Assembly: GCF_947498825.1 (NCBI RefSeq)
Contig: NZ_CANMLV010000022.1
Span: 1 to 64,000 of the forward strand
DNA from: an uncultured Cedecea sp.
GTDB lineage: Bacteria; Pseudomonadota; Gammaproteobacteria; Enterobacterales; Enterobacteriaceae
Direction: 5' to 3'
Length of the DNA stretch: 64,000 nucleotides
The first letter of the stretch is position 1. Every line of letters starts with the position of its first letter. A program made the translations under genes and the position numbers. Below are positions 20,184 to 33,190 of this stretch, in pieces. Under the pieces are notes generated by a model. It had not been told where the DNA came from. It was given only the letters and a program-made list of their open reading frames with translations, and searched no databases.

Positions 20184-23100
20184 ATGTTGTACGACAAATC
20201 CCTTGAGAAGGATAACTGTGGTTTCGGTCTGATTGCCCATATAGAAGGCGAGCCAAGCCATAAAGTAGTGCGTACTGCGATTCACGCACTCGCACGCATG
20301 CAACACCGTGGGGCAATCCTTGCCGATGGTAAAACTGGTGATGGTTGTGGTCTGTTGCTGCAAAAACCGGACCGTTTCTTCCGTATTGTTGCCGAAGAAT
20401 CCGGCTGGCGTTTAGCAAAAAATTACGCCGTTGGCATGCTTTTCTTAAACCAGGATCCTGAACTCGCCAGTGCGGCACGTCGGGTGGTTGAAGAAGAACT
20501 TCAAAACGAAACCCTGTCTATTGTTGGCTGGCGCGAAGTGCCGACCAATGAAGGTGTGCTAGGTGAAATAGCCCTCTCCTCTCTGCCGCGTATTGAACAG
20601 ATTTTTGTTAACGCACCCGCTGGCTGGAGCCCGCGTGATATGGAACGTCGCCTGTTTATAGCACGTCGCCGTATCGAAAAACGTCTGCTGGCGGATAAAG
20701 ACTTTTATGTCTGTAGTCTGTCCAACGTCGTTAATATTTATAAAGGTCTGTGTATGCCGGCTGACCTGCCGCGTTTCTACCTGGATCTTGCCGATTTACG
20801 CCTGGAGTCAGCGATTTGTCTGTTCCACCAGCGTTTCTCGACTAATACCGTACCACGCTGGCCATTAGCACAGCCTTTCCGCTATCTGGCACATAATGGT
20901 GAAATCAACACCATTACCGGTAACCGTCAGTGGGCTAAAGCTCGTACTTATAAGTTCCAGACACCACTGATCCCTGATTTGCAGTCAGCCGCGCCTTTCG
21001 TCAATGAAACCGGTTCAGACTCCAGCTCACTGGATAATATGCTGGAATTGCTGCTGGCAGGCGGAATGGATATCGTACGCGCGATGCGTTTACTGGTTCC
21101 GCCAGCCTGGCAGAATAACCCGAACATGGATCCGGAACTGCGTGCCTTCTTCGACTTTAACTCCATGCACATGGAGCCCTGGGATGGCCCGGCAGGTATC
21201 GTTATGTCTGATGGCCGCTTTGCTGCCTGTAACCTGGACAGAAACGGCCTGCGCCCGGCACGTTACGTGATTACTAAAGACAAACTGATCACCTGTGCTT
21301 CCGAAGTCGGTATCTGGGACTACCAGCCTGATGAAGTGGTTGAAAAAGGGCGCGTCGGTCCTGGCGAACTGATGGTGATTGATACCCGCGCCGGTCGTAT
21401 TCTCCATTCAGGCGAAACCGATAACGATTTAAAAAGCCGCCACCCTTACCAGACATGGATGGAGAAAAACGTTCGTCGTCTGATAGCAATGGAAGACTTA
21501 CCTGATGACCAGGTGGGTTCACGTTCTCTGGACGATGACACCCTTGCCAGTTATCAAAAACAGTTTAACTACAGCAACGAAGAGCTGGATACCATCATCC
21601 GCGTACTGGGTGAAAATGGTCAGGAAGCCGTCGGCTCAATGGGTGACGATACGCCATTTGCGGTCCTCTCCAGTCAGCCGCGTATTATTTATGATTATTT
21701 CCGCCAGCAGTTTGCGCAGGTAACTAACCCGCCAATCGATCCGCTGCGTGAAGCTCACGTGATGTCACTGGCTACCAGTATCGGCCGTGAGATGAACGTA
21801 TTTTGCGAAGCCGAAGGTCAGGCTCATCGTCTGAGCTTCAAATCACCGATTTTACTGTGGTCTGATTTCCAACAGCTGACCTCTTTAGAAGAACAATACT
21901 ATCAGGCCAACACGCTGGATATTACCTATAACGCAGATGAGCAATCGCTGCATGAAACGGTAAAAGAACTGTGTGATGAAGCCGAACGTATGGTGCGCAG
22001 TGGCACTGTATTACTGGTGCTATCTGACCGCAATATCGCAAAAAACAGACTCCCGGTTCCGGCGCCGATGGCGGTCGGTGCTATCCAGACACGTCTGGTA
22101 GAACGTAGCCTGCGTTGTGATGCGAACATTATCGTCGAAACCGCCAGTGCCCGTGACCCGCACCATTTCGCCGTGCTGCTTGGTTTTGGTGCTACCGCAA
22201 TTTATCCGTATCTGGCCTATGAATCACTGGCCAGACTGGTTGATACCGGTACTATCGAGAAAAGCTATCGTGTCGTGATGCAAAACTACCGCAACGGTAT
22301 TAATAAAGGGCTGTATAAGATAATGTCCAAAATGGGCATATCGACTATCGCCTCCTATCGCTGCTCTAAACTGTTTGAAGCCGTCGGCCTGCATGATGAC
22401 GTGGTTGATCTATGCTTCCAGGGTGTAGTGAGCCGTATCGGTGGAGCCAGCTTCACTGACTTCCAGCAAGATTTACTGAATCTGTCCAAGCGTGCCTGGC
22501 TGGCTCGTAAGCCGCTGGACCAAGGTGGACTGCTGAAATATGTCCACGGCGGTGAATATCACGCTTATAACCCGGATGTCGTACAAACACTGCAAAAAGC
22601 GGTACAAACAGCCGACTATAATGACTACCAGGCATATTCCAAGTTAGTTAATGAGCGCCCTGTCGCCACCCTGCGCGATATGTTTGCTCTTAATCCTCAG
22701 GATACCCCGGTATCAATCGATGAAGTTGAACCCGCGAGTGAACTGTTTAAACGTTTTGACAGCGCAGCCATGTCAATCGGTGCTCTGAGCCCGGAAGCGC
22801 ATGAATCTCTGGCTGAAGCGATGAACAGTATTGGCGGTAATTCTAACTCCGGTGAAGGCGGTGAAGATCCCGCGCGTTACGGCACCAATAAAGTGTCCCG
22901 TATCAAACAGGTTGCTTCCGGTCGTTTCGGTGTCACACCAGCTTATCTGGTGAATGCCGATGTTATTCAGATCAAAGTCGCCCAGGGTGCGAAACCCGGC
23001 GAAGGTGGCCAGTTACCAGGGGACAAAGTCACCCCTTACATCGCTAAATTACGCTACTCAGTACCAGGGGTAACCTTAATTTCGCCACCACCGCATCATG

Positions 23101-24644
23101 ACATTTATTCGATTGAAGACTTAGCACAGCTGATTTTTGACCTTAAACAAGTCAATCCAAAAGCGATGATCTCAGTCAAACTGGTCTCTGAGCCGGGTGT
23201 GGGTACTATCGCAACAGGTGTCGCCAAAGCCTATGCTGACCTAATAACCATCGCCGGTTATGACGGTGGTACCGGCGCCAGCCCGCTTTCTTCTGTGAAA
23301 TATGCAGGCTGTCCGTGGGAACTGGGTCTGGTCGAAACGCAACAAGCTCTGGTGGCAAACGGTCTGCGTCACAAGATTCGCCTGCAAGTGGATGGCGGTC
23401 TGAAAACCGGGCTCGATATCATCAAAGCCGCTATTCTCGGCGCTGAAAGTTTCGGTTTTGGTACCGGTCCGATGGTGGCTCTGGGTTGTAAATATCTGCG
23501 AATTTGTCACCTCAATAACTGTGCAACTGGTGTGGCAACTCAGGACGATAAACTGCGTAAGAACCACTATCACGGTCTGCCGTTCAAAGTGACCAATTAC
23601 TTTGAATTTATCGCCCGTGAAACCCGTGAGTTGATGGCACAGTTGGGTGTTAAACGCCTGGTTGACTTAATCGGTCGTACCGATCTGTTAAAAGAACTGG
23701 AAGGTTTTACGGCGAAACAACAGCGTCTGGATCTCTCTGACCTGCTGAAAACCGCGACTCCAGCGCCAGGCAAAGCAGTGTATTGCACCGAACATAACCC
23801 ACCGTTTGATAACGGGGAGCTTAACCAGCGGCTGTTAAGCCAGGCTAAGCAGTATGTCGATGAGAAACAAAGCAAAACCTTCTGGTTTGATATTCGTAAT
23901 ACCGACCGCTCTGTGGGTGCATCCCTGTCTGGCTATATTGCCCAGACTAACGGTGACCAGGGTCTCGCGGCCGATCCGATTAAAGCGCACTTTAACGGTA
24001 CCGCAGGCCAGAGCTTCGGCGTCTGGAACGCAGGTGGTGTTGAACTGCACCTGACCGGCGATGCGAATGACTATGTCGGCAAGGGGATGGCAGGCGGCTT
24101 ACTCTCGCTGCGTCCACCGGTAGGATCTGCCTTCCGTGCACATGAAGCGACAATCATTGGCAACACTTGTCTGTACGGTGCAACTGGCGGTAAATTGTTT
24201 GCAGCAGGTCGTGCGGGCGAGCGTTTTGCGGTACGTAACTCAGGCGCTATCACAGTGGTAGAAGGTATTGGCGATAACGGCTGTGAGTATATGACAGGTG
24301 GTATTGTCTGCGTTCTTGGTCAGACTGGCGTGAACTTCGGAGCAGGTATGACCGGTGGTTTCGCCTATGTACTGGATGAAGACGGTGAGTTCCGTAAGCG
24401 CGTTAACCCAGAACTGGTTGAGCTGTTGCAGGTAGAAGATCTGGCAATTCATGAAGAACATTTACGTGGTCTGATTACCGAACACGTACAGTTAACGGGC
24501 TCCTTACGCGGCGAAGAAATTCTGGCTAACTGGCCAGTGTTTGCAGCGAAATTTGCCTTAGTTAAACCGAAGTCTAGTGATGTTAAAGCATTGTTAGGTC
24601 ACCGTAGTCGTTCCGCAGCTGAGCTGCGGGTGCAGGCGCAGTAA
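20184..24644 (+). CDS. gltB: Glutamate synthase (NADPH) large subunit
   Basis: Makes two glutamates from glutamine and 2-oxoglutarate, the main ammonia-assimilation route with glutamine synthetase. The protein has 1486 residues. An 11-residue propeptide ([11 protein letters not shown]) precedes Cys12, the N-terminal nucleophile of the class II glutaminase domain ([11 protein letters not shown]). Central and FMN-binding synthase domains follow ([22 protein letters not shown]), then a 3Fe-4S Cys cluster ([16 protein letters not shown]-like segment) and the C-terminal beta-helix domain. ATG 20184 is chosen over an in-frame ATG at 20097 because it gives the known propeptide and has GGGGAGG upstream. 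gltD follows after 9 bases. Confidence 0.98.
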   Translation: MLYDKSLEKDNCGFGLIAHIEGEPSHKVVRTAIHALARMQHRGAILADGKTGDGCGLLLQKPDRFFRIVAEESGWRLAKNYAVGMLFLNQDPELASAARRVVEEELQNETLSIVGWREVPTNEGVLGEIALSSLPRIEQIFVNAPAGWSPRDMERRLFIARRRIEKRLLADKDFYVCSLSNVVNIYKGLCMPADLPRFYLDLADLRLESAICLFHQRFSTNTVPRWPLAQPFRYLAHNGEINTITGNRQWAKARTYKFQTPLIPDLQSAAPFVNETGSDSSSLDNMLELLLAGGMDIVRAMRLLVPPAWQNNPNMDPELRAFFDFNSMHMEPWDGPAGIVMSDGRFAACNLDRNGLRPARYVITKDKLITCASEVGIWDYQPDEVVEKGRVGPGELMVIDTRAGRILHSGETDNDLKSRHPYQTWMEKNVRRLIAMEDLPDDQVGSRSLDDDTLASYQKQFNYSNEELDTIIRVLGENGQEAVGSMGDDTPFAVLSSQPRIIYDYFRQQFAQVTNPPIDPLREAHVMSLATSIGREMNVFCEAEGQAHRLSFKSPILLWSDFQQLTSLEEQYYQANTLDITYNADEQSLHETVKELCDEAERMVRSGTVLLVLSDRNIAKNRLPVPAPMAVGAIQTRLVERSLRCDANIIVETASARDPHHFAVLLGFGATAIYPYLAYESLARLVDTGTIEKSYRVVMQNYRNGINKGLYKIMSKMGISTIASYRCSKLFEAVGLHDDVVDLCFQGVVSRIGGASFTDFQQDLLNLSKRAWLARKPLDQGGLLKYVHGGEYHAYNPDVVQTLQKAVQTADYNDYQAYSKLVNERPVATLRDMFALNPQDTPVSIDEVEPASELFKRFDSAAMSIGALSPEAHESLAEAMNSIGGNSNSGEGGEDPARYGTNKVSRIKQVASGRFGVTPAYLVNADVIQIKVAQGAKPGEGGQLPGDKVTPYIAKLRYSVPGVTLISPPPHHDIYSIEDLAQLIFDLKQVNPKAMISVKLVSEPGVGTIATGVAKAYADLITIAGYDGGTGASPLSSVKYAGCPWELGLVETQQALVANGLRHKIRLQVDGGLKTGLDIIKAAILGAESFGFGTGPMVALGCKYLRICHLNNCATGVATQDDKLRKNHYHGLPFKVTNYFEFIARETRELMAQLGVKRLVDLIGRTDLLKELEGFTAKQQRLDLSDLLKTATPAPGKAVYCTEHNPPFDNGELNQRLLSQAKQYVDEKQSKTFWFDIRNTDRSVGASLSGYIAQTNGDQGLAADPIKAHFNGTAGQSFGVWNAGGVELHLTGDANDYVGKGMAGGLLSLRPPVGSAFRAHEATIIGNTCLYGATGGKLFAAGRAGERFAVRNSGAITVVEGIGDNGCEYMTGGIVCVLGQTGVNFGAGMTGGFAYVLDEDGEFRKRVNPELVELLQVEDLAIHEEHLRGLITEHVQLTGSLRGEEILANWPVFAAKFALVKPKSSDVKALLGHRSRSAAELRVQAQ

Positions 24645-26072
<1,428 letters not shown>

Positions 26073-26078
26073 GTAAAA

Positions 26079-26110
26079 ATGGCCTGATAACCTGATTATC
26101 AGGCCATTTC
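26079..26110 (+). terminator. gltBD terminator
   Basis: ATGGCCTGATAA (26079-26090) and TTATCAGGCCAT (26096-26107) form a perfect 12-bp stem with loop CCTGA, starting 6 bases after the gltD stop and followed by TTC. Confidence 0.8.
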
Positions 26111-26620
26111 ATTCTTAAAAAACGAGTATTTACATCCAAAATGGAAAATGCGAGACATAATGATAATATTTAATTCCACACTACGAATTGAATACTATTT
26201 CTGAAAATGATGGCAAGCAGAGTATAACTCTCGCTTTATCGATACAGATGACATATATTTTTCTTTCGTTATGTTCGTGGGATATTTTTATATATAACCC
26301 ATTCTCTATCTTCAGGCATCCCGGCAACACTTTCATCTGTCTCTGAAAACAGATCAAATTCTGATAAAAAATATACCACATATTAAAGAATATTGATCTG
26401 AAAAACGGTGCGTAAATCATTTGAACATATTTTTTAAAATACAAAGAAGACATTAATAAGAGCAATATTTTTAACTTCATCGATTTTGAATTCAGAACAG
26501 ACTATGTTATCAAACAATATGATATTGAATTCAGAGAGTGACAGTATGTAATTAGCAGCTCTTAAATAATCAGAATATTTTCCCAAAAAGATTGTGAGAA
26601 AATCCATCAAGACGTACAAC
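26111..26620. other. AT-rich stretch without a convincing gene
   Basis: About 510 bases between the gltD and sspB terminators, far richer in A and T than its surroundings. Two short overlapping minus-strand frames (26181-26480 and 26434-26622) lack good ribosome-binding sites and read as hydrophobic, low-complexity peptides with no recognisable family. It may be decayed acquired DNA. Confidence 0.5.
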
Positions 26621-26654
26621 AAAAAGACCTGAATCCGTTAACCGAACTCAGGCC
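26621..26654 (-). terminator. sspAB terminator
   Basis: On the minus strand GGCCTGAGTTCG pairs with CGGATTCAGGTC (three G-U pairs) around GTTAA and is followed by five T. It lies 37 bases past the sspB stop. Confidence 0.8.
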
Positions 26655-26690
26655 TTGATAAACCGTAAACGACCTGACTTTACAGGACAG

Positions 26691-27182
26691 TTACTTTACT
26701 ACTCGCAGTGACGGACGACCACCTCGTGGCGGCGGCTCGTCATCAGGATTATTATCTGAATCGTCCTGGTCATCACGAGCACCGTCAATCACCTGCATCA
26801 GCGGTTCAGAAGTTGACTCGTCGTCATCATTATGACTTTCGGCATCTTCTTCGTAACCGGCTTCCGGCTCAAACATGGTTCCTGCGCCGTTTTCACGGGC
26901 ATAAATGGCAAGAACCGCTGCCATAGGCACGTAGACCTGACGTGGAACACCGCCAAAACGCGCGCTAAAACTTACCGAATCGTTGGTTAACTGAAGATTG
27001 CCCACTGCACGAGGCGCGATATTAAGAACAATTTGCCCGTCACGCGCATATTCCAGTGGAACCTGCACATCAGGTAACGAAATATCCACAACAACGTGTG
27101 GCGTTAAATCGTTATCGAGTAACCATTCATAAAAGGCCCTTAATAAATAGGGGCGACGCGGAGACAGTTCCGATATTTCCAT
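26691..27182 (-). CDS. sspB: ClpXP protease specificity-enhancing factor SspB
   Basis: A 163-residue adaptor that binds the ssrA tag and tethers substrates to ClpX. The N-terminal substrate-binding domain (RRPYLLRAFYEWLLDN, NIAPRAVGNLQ) is followed by a long acidic, disordered linker. The C-terminal motif RGGRPSLRVVK docks on ClpX. ATG 27182 is preferred over the TTG one codon upstream. It lies 3 bases after the sspA stop, forming the sspAB operon. Confidence 0.96.
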   Translation of the reverse strand: MEISELSPRRPYLLRAFYEWLLDNDLTPHVVVDISLPDVQVPLEYARDGQIVLNIAPRAVGNLQLTNDSVSFSARFGGVPRQVYVPMAAVLAIYARENGAGTMFEPEAGYEEDAESHNDDDESTSEPLMQVIDGARDDQDDSDNNPDDEPPPRGGRPSLRVVK

Positions 27183-27185
27183 CAA

Positions 27186-27827
27186 TTAGCCTCGCGTTTG
27201 CAAACGCATTTCACGCTCTGGCTCAGTCAATGAAGCCAGGAACGAATCACGTTCAAATACGCGTGTCATATAACCTTTCATCTCTTTCGAACCCACACCC
27301 GTCAGTTCGATGCCCATTTGCGGTAAACGCCAGAGTAATGGAGCAAGATAGCAGTCAACCAGGCTGAATTCATCACTCAGAAAGAATGGCTTCTGAGTAA
27401 ATACCGGAGCAATAGCCAGCAGCTCTTCGCGCAGCTGCTTACGAGCAGCATCAGCTTCATGAGCGGAACCGTTCATGACGACATTCATCAACGTATACCA
27501 GTCTTTCTCAATACGGTGCATATACAGACGGCTCTCACCGCGAGCAACCGGGTAAACTGGCATCAGAGGAGGATGCGGGAAACGCTCATCAAGATATTCC
27601 ATGATGATACGAGACTCCCACAACGTCAGTTCACGATCGACTAAGGTCGGTACGCTATGATTCGGGTTAAGATCAATAAGATCCTGAGGCAGGTTATCCG
27701 CTTCCACATGCTCAATTTCAACGCTAACACCTTTTTCAGCCAAGACAATACGTACCTGATGGCTATAGATATCAGTCGGACCGGAAAACAGTGTCATTAC
27801 CGAACGTTTGTTGGCAGCGACAGCCAT
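27186..27827 (-). CDS. sspA: Stringent starvation protein A
   Basis: A 213-residue glutathione-S-transferase-fold protein that binds RNA polymerase and lowers H-NS levels in stationary phase, aiding acid resistance; it does not work as a transferase. The N-terminal thioredoxin-like domain starts MAVAANKRSVMTLFSGPTD and the conserved surface Pro-His-Pro is in ERFPHPPLMPV. ATG 27827 follows GGAGG. In E. coli sspA directly follows rpsI; here about 14 kb separates them. Confidence 0.97.
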   Translation of the reverse strand: MAVAANKRSVMTLFSGPTDIYSHQVRIVLAEKGVSVEIEHVEADNLPQDLIDLNPNHSVPTLVDRELTLWESRIIMEYLDERFPHPPLMPVYPVARGESRLYMHRIEKDWYTLMNVVMNGSAHEADAARKQLREELLAIAPVFTQKPFFLSDEFSLVDCYLAPLLWRLPQMGIELTGVGSKEMKGYMTRVFERDSFLASLTEPEREMRLQTRG

Positions 27828-27860
27828 GAGAACCTCCAAGTTTATCCAGAAAATCACTTC

Positions 27861-27885
27861 GAATAGTCGCAAATGGCGACTATTC
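27861..27885 (-). other. Hairpin in the sspA leader
   Basis: GAATAGTCGC (27861-27870) and GCGACTATTC (27876-27885) form a perfect 10-bp stem with a 5-base loop, about 35 bases upstream of the sspA start. It could be a readthrough terminator left from the lost rpsI-sspA junction or an element of the sspA 5' leader. Confidence 0.5.
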
Positions 27886-28363
27886 CGATAGTTTATGACC
27901 CAACATTAGACGGCATGCCGCCATCGCTTAAGCTGCGGCAGAAATCAATATTTGGGCAGAAAATTGGCTATTAGTTTACCAGATTTTACTGCCTTTGTGG
28001 GGATCACATTATTAATTTGCAAATAAATACATTTATTTCATGATGTTAGAGGCAATAATATAAATTAGTGACATAAAAATCGGCTTAAAGCGGAAAATAA
28101 CACCCTCGTAAACAACCATCCGATATCAGGAATATCAACCACTTAAAATATCTCTCATCTTTCACCGCAAATTTTCTCAAATAGTAGAGATATCCAGAGT
28201 ATGAATTGGATCTCTTTTCTGAGTGACATTATCTCAATTCACGATAACAAAAACCACATAACCAATTGATAAATATATATAAAAATAAATAATGATCTAC
28301 GTTTAAGGCGTGAGTTAATACTTGCCTGATGCCCGAATCATCGTCTGTTTTTACTTCATGAAG

Positions 28364-28365
<2 letters not shown>
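27886..28365. other. Intergenic AT-rich region between sspA and the sugar importer operon
   Basis: Carries the sspA promoter (minus strand) near its left edge. The rest, to about 28360, is AT-rich and shows no open frame with a ribosome-binding site and no repeat of the ERIC type. Confidence 0.45.
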
Positions 28366-29428
<1,063 letters not shown>

Positions 29429-29447
29429 GTAAGGCGGAGGATTTTTT

Positions 29448-30059
29448 ATGTTCTTAAAACAATGGGGCGGTGCATTGATAAGTTGTACCGTCCTGTTGCT
29501 AACAGCCTGCACAGTGGTAGATCTGGATGAAAACGGCAAACCTGTTCTGCCTGCCGACCCCAATGCGAAGCATAGCTTCGATAATCTGACTCCACAGCAG
29601 ATAGCGCAACAAACCTGGCAATCCCGTGTTATCGATGCCGCGAACCAGCATGCTCTTGATGCCAGTTCGCTGGAAAGCAAGTTAACCGCATCTGGAGAGA
29701 AACCAGAAAGTTATTTTGTTCATCTGGAAACACCTGTTACAGAGGTTAATACCAGTGACGAACGTGAACAAAAATTCACCGTCAGCATCAATGGTAAACC
29801 GCTGGTTATTCAAGTTGGCCCAGTTATCAAGGGCAATGCAATTCGTGACGCAACAGGCTTTGTATTTGAAGATTTTACCAACCAGGTGCAGTTTGCTCAG
29901 CTTTCCCGCGTCTATAACCGCGAAGCGGTAAAACAGCTACCAAAAATAGATGCCAGTTGGGTGGGTAAACCTGTCAGCGTTCGCTTTGCCGTGACATTAA
30001 ATAATGGTACTGCGCAAAACGCGGCGGCGCTGGAACTGAAACAGGAGACACAACCGTGA
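29448..30059 (+). CDS. DUF2291-family periplasmic lipoprotein
   Basis: A 203-residue protein with a lipoprotein signal: hydrophobic core and lipobox LLTAC with Cys21. It resembles the DUF2291 family, predicted periplasmic lipoproteins found next to ribose-type ABC transporters, whose function is unknown. AAGGCGGAGG gives a strong ribosome-binding site, and the stop overlaps the GTG start of the ATPase gene by four bases (GTGA). Tight coupling within the importer operon suggests it helps substrate capture or transporter assembly at the membrane, which is inference. Confidence 0.8.
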   Translation: MFLKQWGGALISCTVLLLTACTVVDLDENGKPVLPADPNAKHSFDNLTPQQIAQQTWQSRVIDAANQHALDASSLESKLTASGEKPESYFVHLETPVTEVNTSDEREQKFTVSINGKPLVIQVGPVIKGNAIRDATGFVFEDFTNQVQFAQLSRVYNREAVKQLPKIDASWVGKPVSVRFAVTLNNGTAQNAAALELKQETQP

Positions 30060-31582
30060 GTAACTTAGCGACTGATGACATTATTCTGCGTACCCGCGGT
30101 ATTTCAATGTTATTCCCCGGTACCGTCGCTCTGGACAACGTCGACTACAACGTCTGGCGCGGTAAGGTCAACGTCATCATCGGGGAAAATGGCGCAGGTA
30201 AATCAACGTTAATGAAAATCCTTGCTGGTGTTCAACAACCCAGCGTGGGAGAAATTCTGTTGAATGGTAAACCGGTGCATTTTTCCAGCACTCGTGAAGC
30301 AAGCGCTCATGGTGTCGGCATGGTGCATCAGGAGCTAAACCTGTTTGAAAACCTGAGCATTGCTGAGAATATTTTTCTGGGGCGTGAGCTACAAAGGGGG
30401 ATCGCCCCCATTAATCAAGCTGAGCAAGAAAGACGTGCGACTGAATTACTGAAACGTCTTGATCAACCTCTGTCACCTCGGGAGCTGGTAGGGAATCTCA
30501 AAGTAGGCCAACAACAGCTGATAGAGATAGCCAAAGCCCTGGCAGATAATGCCGATATCCTCATTCTGGATGAACCGACTTCTGCCCTGAGTAAAACAGA
30601 GGTCGAGATCCTGTTTCGCGTTATTCGTGAACTGACTCGCCAGGGGGTATCGATTATTTATATTTCGCACCGTCTGGAAGAGTTGATGGCAATAGGTGAT
30701 GTCATCACGATTCTGCGTGACGGTAAATTTCAGTCTGAAGCCAAAGTGGCCGATATCGATGTTCCCTGGATTGTCCGGGAAATGCTTGGTAGTGAACCCG
30801 TGACCGATTTTCTCAGTCCAGGACGTACCTTTGGTGCACCAGTTCTGGAAGCAGAAAATATTACCAATGTTAACGCCGCCGGAAATACGGTGGTTAATGA
30901 TGTGAGCTTTAAAGTACATGCCGGGGAGATTGTCGGTATTTATGGTCTGATGGGTGCAGGGCGCACAGAGCTATTTGAATGCATGCTAGGGACTGAACGC
31001 AACTACCTGGGAAAACTGTGGCTGGACAGTAAACCGGTGCCGCAGCGTTTAACACCTGCTGAACGTATCCGTATGGGGATGAGTCTGGTGCCAGAGGATC
31101 GTAAACGTACCGGTATTTTCCCCATTTCTTCCGTCGCCAACAATTTGACCATTGCCAGTCTCTGGCGACGTCTGAAACGCGGATTGACTATCGCAAACAG
31201 TGAAGAACAGGCGGTTATCTCCAGCACCATCGGTAATCTCTCCATTAAAGTTTCTTCACCTGATGTTGAAATTCAGGCCCTGAGTGGCGGTAACCAACAG
31301 AAAGTCGTCATCGGTCGCTCTTTGCTCACCAATCCTAAGGTGCTCTTTCTCGATGAGCCAACCCGCGGTATTGATATTGGTGCCAAAGCCGATGTTTTTC
31401 GCATGATGGTAAAACTTTCTCAACAAGGTATTGCGGTGGTTTTCTCCACTTCCGATCTCAAAGAAATTATGGCGATATCCGATCGTATTCTGGTGATGTC
31501 CGGCGGCAAACTGACCGCAGATATTATCCGCGATCGCGCCGAAGAATCCGCGCTGGTTTCAGCAAGTGCTCAGGGGTTTTAA
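30056..31582 (+). CDS. Sugar ABC transporter ATP-binding protein (RbsA-like, two ATPase domains)
   Basis: A 508-residue duplicated ATPase of the carbohydrate uptake type 2 family. The first domain has Walker A GENGAGKST and Walker B ILILDEPTSAL. The second has the degenerate P-loop GLMGAGRTE, typical of RbsA and MglA, with signature LSGGNQQKV and Walker B VLFLDEPTRGIDIGAK. The start codon is GTG at 30056, inside the end of the lipoprotein gene. It energises the permease that follows. Confidence 0.93.
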   Translation: MSNLATDDIILRTRGISMLFPGTVALDNVDYNVWRGKVNVIIGENGAGKSTLMKILAGVQQPSVGEILLNGKPVHFSSTREASAHGVGMVHQELNLFENLSIAENIFLGRELQRGIAPINQAEQERRATELLKRLDQPLSPRELVGNLKVGQQQLIEIAKALADNADILILDEPTSALSKTEVEILFRVIRELTRQGVSIIYISHRLEELMAIGDVITILRDGKFQSEAKVADIDVPWIVREMLGSEPVTDFLSPGRTFGAPVLEAENITNVNAAGNTVVNDVSFKVHAGEIVGIYGLMGAGRTELFECMLGTERNYLGKLWLDSKPVPQRLTPAERIRMGMSLVPEDRKRTGIFPISSVANNLTIASLWRRLKRGLTIANSEEQAVISSTIGNLSIKVSSPDVEIQALSGGNQQKVVIGRSLLTNPKVLFLDEPTRGIDIGAKADVFRMMVKLSQQGIAVVFSTSDLKEIMAISDRILVMSGGKLTADIIRDRAEESALVSASAQGF

Positions 31583-31583
31583 T

Positions 31584-32672
31584 ATGAAAACGACACAATC
31601 CGCGGCTATTGCGCCGTCAGGTGGAACATCACTCTCTCGCGAAAGTATTCTGCTGCTACTGCTGAAACTGCGAACCTTTATTGCCCTGTTTTTAATTGTA
31701 GGTTTCTTTACCATTACCGTTCCGGGCTTCTTGTCTGCTGGCAGTATGATTATCATGATTAAGCATATTGCTATCAATGCCTTCCTGGCACTGGGCATTA
31801 CTTTTGTCATTATTACCGCGGGCATCGACCTTTCAATTGGGGCAACACTTGGCCTGTGTGGAATGGTTGCAGGGTGGCTTATTACTAAAGGAATTGTGAT
31901 CCCGTGGCTCGGCATCGCTATCTTCCCAAGTGTCTGGGTGATTGTCCCCATTGTATTACTCATAGGCGCCTTTATTGGGGCCACTAATGGGTGGATTATC
32001 ACTCGCTATAGTGTCGCCCCCTTTATCTGTACTCTGGGAACCATGTACGTATTACGTGGTGCAGCCATGCTCACCTCCGACGGGCAAACCTTTCCGGGTT
32101 TAGCCGGAAACCCACAGCTGGGTAACACTGGTTTTGATGAAATTGGCGCCGGTTCACTGTTTGGTATTCCATGGGCTATCTGGATGATGATCGTGCTGGC
32201 ACTGGTTATCGCCTATATTGCTCGCCGCCTGCCCTTTGGTCGCCATGTTTATGCCATAGGTGATAACGAGCGTGCAGCAGAGCTCTCAGGCGTGAAGGTC
32301 AAGCAGGTTAAAATTCTGGTCTATACCCTCTCAGGTGTCTGTGCTGCCATTGCCGGGATAGTCGTTTCCGCCCAGCTGCTGGCAAGCCATCCAGCAAGCG
32401 GAGCTGCCTTTGAAATGAATGCTATTGCCGCTGTAGTGCTCGGCGGAACCTCTCTGGCAGGCGGACGCGGAACCATTCTGGGTACGATTATCGGAGCATT
32501 TGTTATCGGTTTTCTCGCCGACGGGCTGGTAATGATGGGTGTCAGTGAATTCTGGCAGATGGTTATTAAAGGCTTAGTTATCATTCTGGCGGTTATTATC
32601 GACCAGATGCAAAACCGAATGCAGCAGAAGGCAGCGGTTGTCGCACAGAAGACCGCCTTCGAAAGTAAATAA
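31584..32672 (+). CDS. Sugar ABC transporter permease (RbsC-like)
   Basis: A 362-residue inner-membrane permease with about 8-10 hydrophobic helices. Family signatures are ITAGIDLSIGATLGL and AIAAVVLGGTSLAGGRGTILGT. ATG 31584 directly follows the ATPase stop. It is the last gene of the importer operon and is followed by a stem-loop. Confidence 0.93.
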   Translation: MKTTQSAAIAPSGGTSLSRESILLLLLKLRTFIALFLIVGFFTITVPGFLSAGSMIIMIKHIAINAFLALGITFVIITAGIDLSIGATLGLCGMVAGWLITKGIVIPWLGIAIFPSVWVIVPIVLLIGAFIGATNGWIITRYSVAPFICTLGTMYVLRGAAMLTSDGQTFPGLAGNPQLGNTGFDEIGAGSLFGIPWAIWMMIVLALVIAYIARRLPFGRHVYAIGDNERAAELSGVKVKQVKILVYTLSGVCAAIAGIVVSAQLLASHPASGAAFEMNAIAAVVLGGTSLAGGRGTILGTIIGAFVIGFLADGLVMMGVSEFWQMVIKGLVIILAVIIDQMQNRMQQKAAVVAQKTAFESK

Positions 32673-32697
32673 CCTTCCGTATTTTAAAAACAGACCG

Positions 32698-32727
32698 ATC
32701 CCCGGAAGATATTCACTCTCCGGGGAT
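32698..32727 (+). terminator. Stem-loop at the end of the importer operon
   Basis: ATCCCCGGA (32698-32706) and TCCGGGGAT (32719-32727) form a perfect 9-bp stem with a 12-base loop, 26 bases after the permease stop. Only TAT follows, so termination may be incomplete. Confidence 0.6.
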
Positions 32728-32837
32728 TATCGCAATACTCATCATCCCCCTCCCCGTAAAACAAAATATTTGACAGGCCAGATCGGTACTTACCGATTAT
32801 GCGCTTTTTTTAATTTCTGGCCGGTCAATACCAGTCT

Positions 32838-32962
32838 ATACCCAAAATAATTCGAGTTGCTTGTAGGCACCCAGTTCAGCCCGTCGATGAGCATAGATAA
32901 ACTATGAGATTCGGCGGGCTGGACGCAGGTAACACCCAAGCAACTTGAAGTATGACGGGTAT
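32838..32962 (+). repeat. ERIC-like palindromic repeat, copy 2
   Basis: A 125-base copy, with ends ATACCCAAAATAATTCGAG and CTTGAAGTATGACGGGTAT and core GATGAGCATAGATAAACTATG. It separates the importer operon from the fibronectin-repeat gene. From 32963 to 33190 the DNA is very AT-rich and presumably holds the promoter of that gene. Confidence 0.85.
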
Positions 32963-33190
32963 AACTAATTATTAGCATCATCATGCCAATAATTGCATTA
33001 GTAGAGTTTTTATTTTGTATAGTAAAATCATTAATATTAAAAAGCTCGCTAAATAGTACTTATACTCAATCAGTATAAAAAATATACCTGATGCGATTTA
33101 ACTAATACATTAAATCAAATAAAGCACTTTCTTTTATCTTATTCATTTCTATTTACCCTCTAATTATTTTAAGATATTTGGAGATATACC

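Noticed and set aside
26181-26622. Two overlapping minus-strand frames as small membrane-protein genes.
   Set aside because: Hydrophobic character is expected from AT-rich DNA; there are no clear start signals and they overlap in different frames.
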